Positions 57,526 to 64,000 of a DNA stretch of 64,000 nt are shown here, piece by piece. Below the pieces are notes generated by a model. The model was given only the letters and a program-made list of their open reading frames with translations, ran no database searches and was not told where the DNA came from. The translations under genes and the position numbers were made by a program. Source of the DNA: Pteria penguin (lineage: Eukaryota; Mollusca; Bivalvia; Pterioida; Pteriidae); the NCBI GenBank assembly GCA_035048485.1, contig CM068590.1:16587798-16651797 (forward strand). The letters run 5' to 3'. Position 1 is the stretch's first letter. Each line of letters starts with the position of its first letter.

Positions 57526-58555
57526 GGCGAGACAAAAATTCTCAAGACTGCACTTATGAGATATATGACACAATTGTTTTACACAGTGCGTAATAAGTGT
57601 CGCAGTTTTCTTAAATTAGTATGATATTAAAGCTTGAAGTCATTAGGACAAGGAACTCTGATACTTGAAGTTTATTCTTATTTATGGTACACTATTTAGA
57701 AACATAAAATGAAACCTTGATTGTTTTCAGCGATCATCATGGATAGGAACATGATTTATTGTATCTCATGAATTTGATGAACAAAAAAAAAAAAAAAAAA
57801 AACAATCACTTGATATATTAAGATAAGTGTAATGGTTACAGAGGTGAATGATCTCTTGCTGGCATGCCATTCAGCTTTTTGATGAGATAAACTGATGTTT
57901 TTAATCCTTAGTGCGCCATTTTCAGCCATAAAACGAGAAAAATATTATTCTGATTTCTTTGAAGATCCATTCTTAGAAACAAGTTCTATCGAACATGACC
58001 GCTGAAATATCGGTCACTGTCCCCTAGCTTATGGTCATCTATCTTCGCTTAAATCCATGAAGAAAAGTGTGATTCTGTACTTGTATAATATAGGTAAGGG
58101 AAAGTACATTTTTTTTTATATCGGACAACATTAGCCGTTGCCCACATGAGACACATATTCTCACTAACCGTAATAGATGTATGGACTTGTCACAAATTGA
58201 TTTATTCATTAATTTCGGTCGAATTTTGTGATAATTTTATTTTTTTTAAAGAAGAGGGATATTAATTTTTATAAGTCAGCAAAAAAGAACGGTTGCTCCG
58301 ATGCATTAGAAGTTTGATACACGAGTGACGTGATGATGACAGTTTATGACGTTTACTTATAATATGTTAAAGATCCTACGTATCTTTTTACGATTTTGAG
58401 TAAAAAAAATCAAAAAATTTAAAATAAAAAATTATGATAAAAAAGCAATAAAAATAAAGAAAAAATGTATTGGTGATTAATGCAGACATTGTATTATACA
58501 ATTATTGTCTACTAAAATACAATGTAACATCTTTTTACCGGTTAGAAGCATTTTA

Positions 58556-58571
58556 TGATGATGATGATACC

Positions 58572-58622
<51 letters not shown>

Positions 58623-58638
58623 CATCATCATCATCATT
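58556..58638. repeat. Compound trinucleotide microsatellite
   Basis: (GAT)n, then (ATT)17, then (ATC)n, so the array is flanked by complementary GAT and ATC runs that could fold back. Confidence 0.93.
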
Positions 58639-58905
58639 ATGACATAATTATGATATACATAAGAAATGAGCATTTAGGATGGATTTGATGTTGTTTTTGT
58701 TTGATTCTAGAAAGAGAAATTTCTAATACAGGATACTTCTATTTGCAAAAATTACTTACTTCCCAGAAGTTGCTACGGTGAGCAGTATAGGCCGATGTAG
58801 AACTCTCTTCTTCACTCAAATAAGTTAATACACTGGCATAGCTGAGCAAAGAAAAAGAGTACAATTTTTCATAATATTGGAGAAAAAATAAACCCGATCG
58901 CCATA

Positions 58906-58908
<3 letters not shown>

Positions 58909-58976
<68 letters not shown>

Positions 58977-58977
58977 T
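58909..58977. repeat. TA microsatellite
   Basis: About 60 bp of (TA)n ending in TTATATATATTTG. Confidence 0.95.
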
Positions 58978-60484
58978 TGTCATCTTAGTTGTTCCCTCAG
59001 TCAACCTCCCCCCTCCCTTTTGTTTACCTTCTCTTACGCCCTTGCAATACTTCTTTGAAAATCTTTGGGATAATAGCACTGACTTAAAACTGACCCTAAG
59101 AAAAACCATTCACAAAATATAGCAAGACACATATCTTACAAAAGTTCAGAAGTATTCTTGGTTAATGGGTGTAGTTTTTTACAAACTAAACTAAATGAAT
59201 TGACATACACCATTCATTCTTATAATATACTGTGTGCAGATTTGATGTCTGCATCGTGTCAGAAATTACATTTTCAGTACACAACAAGAACATAGCGCAG
59301 ATTTAGAAAGAAGAGGGGAAAAATAGAATGACAGTTGTTTAGAGTAAACACACTTGATAAAGGAGAAGAGGGCTTAAAATATACATGACGAAACTGATTA
59401 TGAGATCTTCAAAAAAAAATTCTAACAGCATACTGTAAAAATTGATAACTCTTTGAAGGTGCGAACTTGTTTTAGGGTACTTGTAAATTAAGTATATTTG
59501 TTCTAAATGTTGTTCATTAAATCAGGTGCTTTGTTCTTAACCATGATCGCACAGCAAGTACAGTCAAGGTATGATAAATAAAATAGTGGTCGCTTACGAC
59601 AGGTAATTGCTTTAGACAGGTGGTCGTTAAAGCAGGTTGGACCTACATTATTTTTTCCAAGTTTTGACCATATAGTAACACTTAGATTCTGTGAGTCGGT
59701 TAAATATCTAGTGAATTTGCCAAAAGTCAAGTCTTACATTTTTATCTTATTCAAATGATACTTTCAACTCTAACATATCATACTTTACCTAGCCTAATAG
59801 TGTTTATTAAATAAACAACTAATATCATGCTTTCCTTTCCATTTTCACTCTTTCTTTCTTTTTCTTTTTTGTTTTGTTTTTCTTTTTTTTCAGATTTTTT
59901 GTTACTATTTCTTTTTTTTTTTTTTGAAAAGTGGGGGGTTGTTTTTTTATTTTGGGGATTTTTTTTTCGGTAGATCCACCAATCCACCAAGGCGATATCT
60001 TTTTCTTCCATATATGAGCAGATTGTCATATGTTGCCATATAATCAAATTGATCTTCCCTGAACCAATCAATATATTTGCTGACGGGTCAGATGTACACA
60101 ATAATACAATTTAGACCAAAGCCATTTTACATTCACTCTTGCCATGCGCTGTAACAACACATCCATGTATACATGTTCTAGATTCTGTATTGACTCTCTC
60201 TACTTCTGTTCAGCTTTACAGGAAGCGTCTGTGAAATATATTCATCACCTGCCATAAAACTATGCAATGATCGTGTCGCTTCCTTAGACATGAGCTATTA
60301 TTAGATCAATCGAGTATTTAGACTTCAAATATTTACTAATTGATAAACAAGTTGAACACAGAACATCTTGTGTCCGAGTTATGTAATGCATGGGGGATCT
60401 CTCAGATTTGTAAGGGATTAGCGAACTGACATAAAAAATTAATAATAATTAAATAAATATTGGAATTTTGAATTTTTTTTTGTG

Positions 60485-60585
<101 letters not shown>

Positions 60586-61377
60586 CTTAGTATTCAGAAC
60601 CACCACCTCTTTTTGGCCTTAATATCCTGGCTGTTTATGTATATATAGTACGAAGGGGTTAAGTTCGGACGGACAGCACCCCAAAACATCCTCTTCAATA
60701 TATAAAAATAATCCAAACACCAAACATTTAATGACCCGAAAAGTGCACTGGGATCTGGACACACTAAGATTTCGACAAAAAACTCTTAATCTTAATTTTG
60801 CCAAAAACTAAGTAAGTTTCCTCATGAGAGAAAATGTTTAGGTGGATCCCTCTAAACGACTCTGGATCCGCGGTTCTTGGCATATATCATGTCAAAAATT
60901 ATTTTGTAAATATGCGTGACATAATATCGAAACTATTTCTATAAGTATGAGAAAATGCCATTTGCCTCTTCTCGATGAAAAGCGAAATTTGTTATGTTAC
61001 ATCTGTGATAATTTCTGTACGAATTATTTGTATCCGAGCACAGTATGAGAAATTCCACCCTGACTGCATTTGAACGATTCTCTGATATTGATAGCAATGT
61101 ACATATAGTTACAGAGTTATCCTCCCCTTACCTTTCTACAATTGATCCTTTCACTGTTACTGTGGGACTAACATTTTGATTGGCAAATGATCACGTTTCC
61201 CGTAAAAATTTTGACTTCATGATAAAAAAATTATTGTCTCTGATGTAATTTTATGGGAACAGTTATCATTTTGCCAACCAAAATTTATCATTTTATGGTC
61301 TAGTTCGTGTATCAAAGCAATTACCAAAACTTCCCAGTATCAACTTTTCTCGAGAAAACGCGCTTGTCACGTGACGA

Positions 61378-61548
61378 GAATTTCCGAAAGTCAGGTATTA
61401 CCCAAAATACTCCGTCATTTTGTATGCCAGATCTGGAGTTTTACTCATATTATTTGAGTGTTGTCAACCTCATCATCTATTCATGTCTTGGAAGTTTGTG
61501 GCCAAAGGGGAAGGGAGGGACTCAGCCCCTTCTAAAAACGTCACTGTG
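61378..61548 (+). mobile_element. Decayed fragment of the CAGTGGCGGAT MITE family
   Basis: The body segments ATTTCCGAAAGTCAGGTATT, ACCCAAAATACTCCGTCATT, then GCCAGATCTGGAGTTTTACT match the 14213 copy closely. Both ends are degraded, the right one reading AAAACGTCACTG. Confidence 0.6.
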
Positions 61549-61815
61549 TAATGTGACCTGATATATGTCTACTACGTCACTGTGACGATTTTCGCACAGA
61601 GTAGAGTAAGATCTTTTCTTTTCTTTCATTGTATTCATGTAGTTGGTATATGATTAATCTGTCTGTCGCATAGGGCGGTTTTCTATATATGTAAAAAAGG
61701 ATTCGTGGTCGGTGACCTTCCGCTCAATATTTTATCTCTGTATGAGTGAGTGAGGAAACGAATGCTTTACTTAACTGTATAATCACCTATTAAAACATAT
61801 ATTTACTTAGTCACT

Positions 61816-62073
61816 TTGCAATTCTATAAACATTTAGCATTCCTAGATTGCTTTCCGTTTTTTTATAAATCGTATAAAAGTCAATGGTTTTCGTGGGTGC
61901 ATGTGATCAAAGTCGGCGATTTTTATGCACTGCAACGTATTAAAATAACAGACACGACCCCCAGAAAGCTTAAAAAGCATCAAGGCAATGTTTATATAAA
62001 CAGAAATAACATTAATTACGAAGTTCTCTATGACTTAGCAAAACTACGTGAAAATGACATTGACTGGATGTAA
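61816..62073 (+). CDS. Candidate terminal exon, unrecognised
   Basis: An open frame of 85 codons ending TAA. The second half (RIKITDTTPRKLKKHQGNVY, then INRNNINYEVLYDLAKLREN) has a balanced, protein-like composition unlike the surrounding AT-rich noise. A possible acceptor (CGTATAAAAG) lies near 61880. No match to a known family and no partner exon was found. Confidence 0.25.
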   Translation: MQFYKHLAFLDCFPFFYKSYKSQWFSWVHVIKVGDFYALQRIKITDTTPRKLKKHQGNVYINRNNINYEVLYDLAKLRENDIDWM

Positions 62074-64000
62074 TTCTTCGTTCTGGGTTTGGAGTTTACG
62101 TGATCTTCTACACATCCTACAGTATTCAGAGTTTAAAATAGACTTATTGAAATTTTATTGAGAGAGTGTGTGTGTAAATCACTTCGATAAACTGCAATTC
62201 TGTCAGGGGAACTTTCATGCGCGGACCGAGATGGGTGGACCAGGAATCTGAACTCACCCTAAAAGTCGGCGAAATTTGATATTTTGAAGTGTAAAATAAG
62301 TGAATTTACACACGAAAACATGGATGGACCCACTCTCGGAAAATTCATTGGGGATACACAACGTGACCTATTAGACAGATATGTCCTAAGAAAGATAACT
62401 CGTATTTAAACATATAACCATCTGCATGATTACATAATTACCGGCCTTGCAGAGTAATCTTTACTGAAAGAAAAACACCCATGAAAAAATAATTTTGTCT
62501 ATAACAGGAATTCCTCCACGGAAATGACCACAAAAGTAGGATTTCCAAGTAGCAATCCCACTATAGAGTTAATTGCCAGAGATGAAATTCTGTAAAAGTT
62601 TTCAAATATCCCAATAATTTTTATTCTGTTTGAAATCAGTAGCGCAAACCAATGCACAAACTGTTGAAGGAGCATGGTCCGATTGAAGTCGGGAAAAGTA
62701 TTGAAAAATGTAAACGGATTTCTTAAACGGAAATCGATTGCTAGTTTGTCATAGATGTGTAATAAGTATCGTTACAAAAGTCGATGTCGTTAACGAGATA
62801 TGCCCATTTAAAATTTGCAACCTAACCAGGCCAACTCCTTGAATATTGATGAGGTCGGTCAGAGGAAATCACGTGACAATGAAACTCGTGCTTTACCCGA
62901 TTCTAAAATTTGTTCCACTTTTCTTTTTTTGGCCTCTGAGTCTGTGTGTAGTTATTTTCTACCACACTTTTGCTTTTCCTCGTATTCCTCCGTGTGAACC
63001 ATTTTTGTTGTTTTCTACAGTGAATATCCGCGCACGCGCATGATTATGGAAGGAGCATCGCCTTATTTGGGGAATTGATACCAACCGAATTTAATTCGAC
63101 TCAATTACCTTTATTCTACGAAAACGTTGAAGGATTTTAGTTTTAAATTTTGCAATTAACACAAAGTTTATAATTTATGTAATACAGGAAAAATAAGACA
63201 TTGTCGTAATTTATCCTTTTCATGCTAAAATTTTCCAGTCTCGGACTATGTCCCTTTATTAAGCCAAACGGTTTATGCTTTGTTTGTATCACAGTCATTT
63301 CTTTTATTAGTTGGTTTACGGATCCGCCGTCCCTAATTTTGGGGAAATGTGAAAAAAAAATTGAAAATAGGACTTTTTACATTTCCGCCGCTCCGTAAAA
63401 CGTGCCTATAGAAAAAAAAAATCGGGATCGAAATGCAAAAAATTCTCCAACTGAGAAAACCAATGGAGTCCGCTAGTCCAGCAATGCAAGACTCCGTTCC
63501 TCTTATTTACTTGCTGTCTCGCGCTTGTCAGCGAGGTCATGCTTATAGGAGTCCGCCAATCAGTACTACTTTAAGTTGGTACAATTAGAAGGGGAAAACA
63601 AACAAAAAATTTACTTTAAATATATTTAAATATATTATATAATGTCCGAAGTAAAAATGTTGATTTGAAACTTATCTTTTATTTGATCATACAATTATAT
63701 TTTTGAGTATGTATAATTCATATATCGATAACTAGTTATCTATAATTACTTTTTGTGTTGTTTAAAAATGTCAGCTATTATCCATTCTATTCATAACTTT
63801 GTTTAATTAAATGCCCTGTGAATAGATTTCCAAACCTATTATCAAGTCCCTCAGACTTGTAAATAAATTACCACTCTGATGAAAATGAGTGCTAATCACT
63901 GACATTGCGATTTCAGTTATACTAGAGACATATATATATATATATATACATGCATCAGATTGTCAATGAGAATGGGTGTATAAATTCTACAGTTTTTAAA

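Overview
The window looks like nuclear DNA of a mollusc, most likely a bivalve. It is AT-rich, has short exons with canonical GT-AG introns, no operon-like packing, many tRNA-derived SINEs, palindromic MITE-like elements, long TA and CT microsatellites, and one secreted fibrinogen-related immune-lectin gene of a type greatly expanded in molluscs. The species cannot be named from the sequence alone.

Coding content is sparse. The clear gene is a complete five-exon fibrinogen-related protein (FREP/ficolin-like) on the minus strand. Its coding exons are 25737-25152, 13353-13231, 12990-12853, 10704-10467 and 9522-9321. Reading phases match at every junction and give 428 residues: signal peptide, Cys/Arg-rich stretch, coiled coil, Thr/Pro linker and a full C-terminal fibrinogen domain. 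Inside its third intron, on the opposite strand, lies a second gene with two coding exons (11417-12077 and 12250-12338). It encodes a 249-residue, probably disordered protein that I do not recognise, and it is preceded by two small upstream ORFs.

Layout: 1-9000 is intergenic (SINE, TA repeat, a roughly 150-bp tandem repeat, two MITEs). 9000-25840 is the FREP locus with the nested gene and an 11.8-kb first intron full of repeats. 25840-44200 is gene-poor and SINE-rich. 44200-46880 holds two adjacent minisatellites: a 33-bp unit with 66-bp higher-order structure, and a 55-bp unit carrying a CRE-type TGACGTCA octamer in strict register. The second array is broken by a palindromic element that is itself broken by a SINE. 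46900-64000 is mostly non-coding, with duplications, a 17-bp array of AGGTCA-like hexamers, a SINE split by a LINE 3' end that in turn carries a MITE, and more microsatellites. A few weak candidate exons are listed with low confidence.
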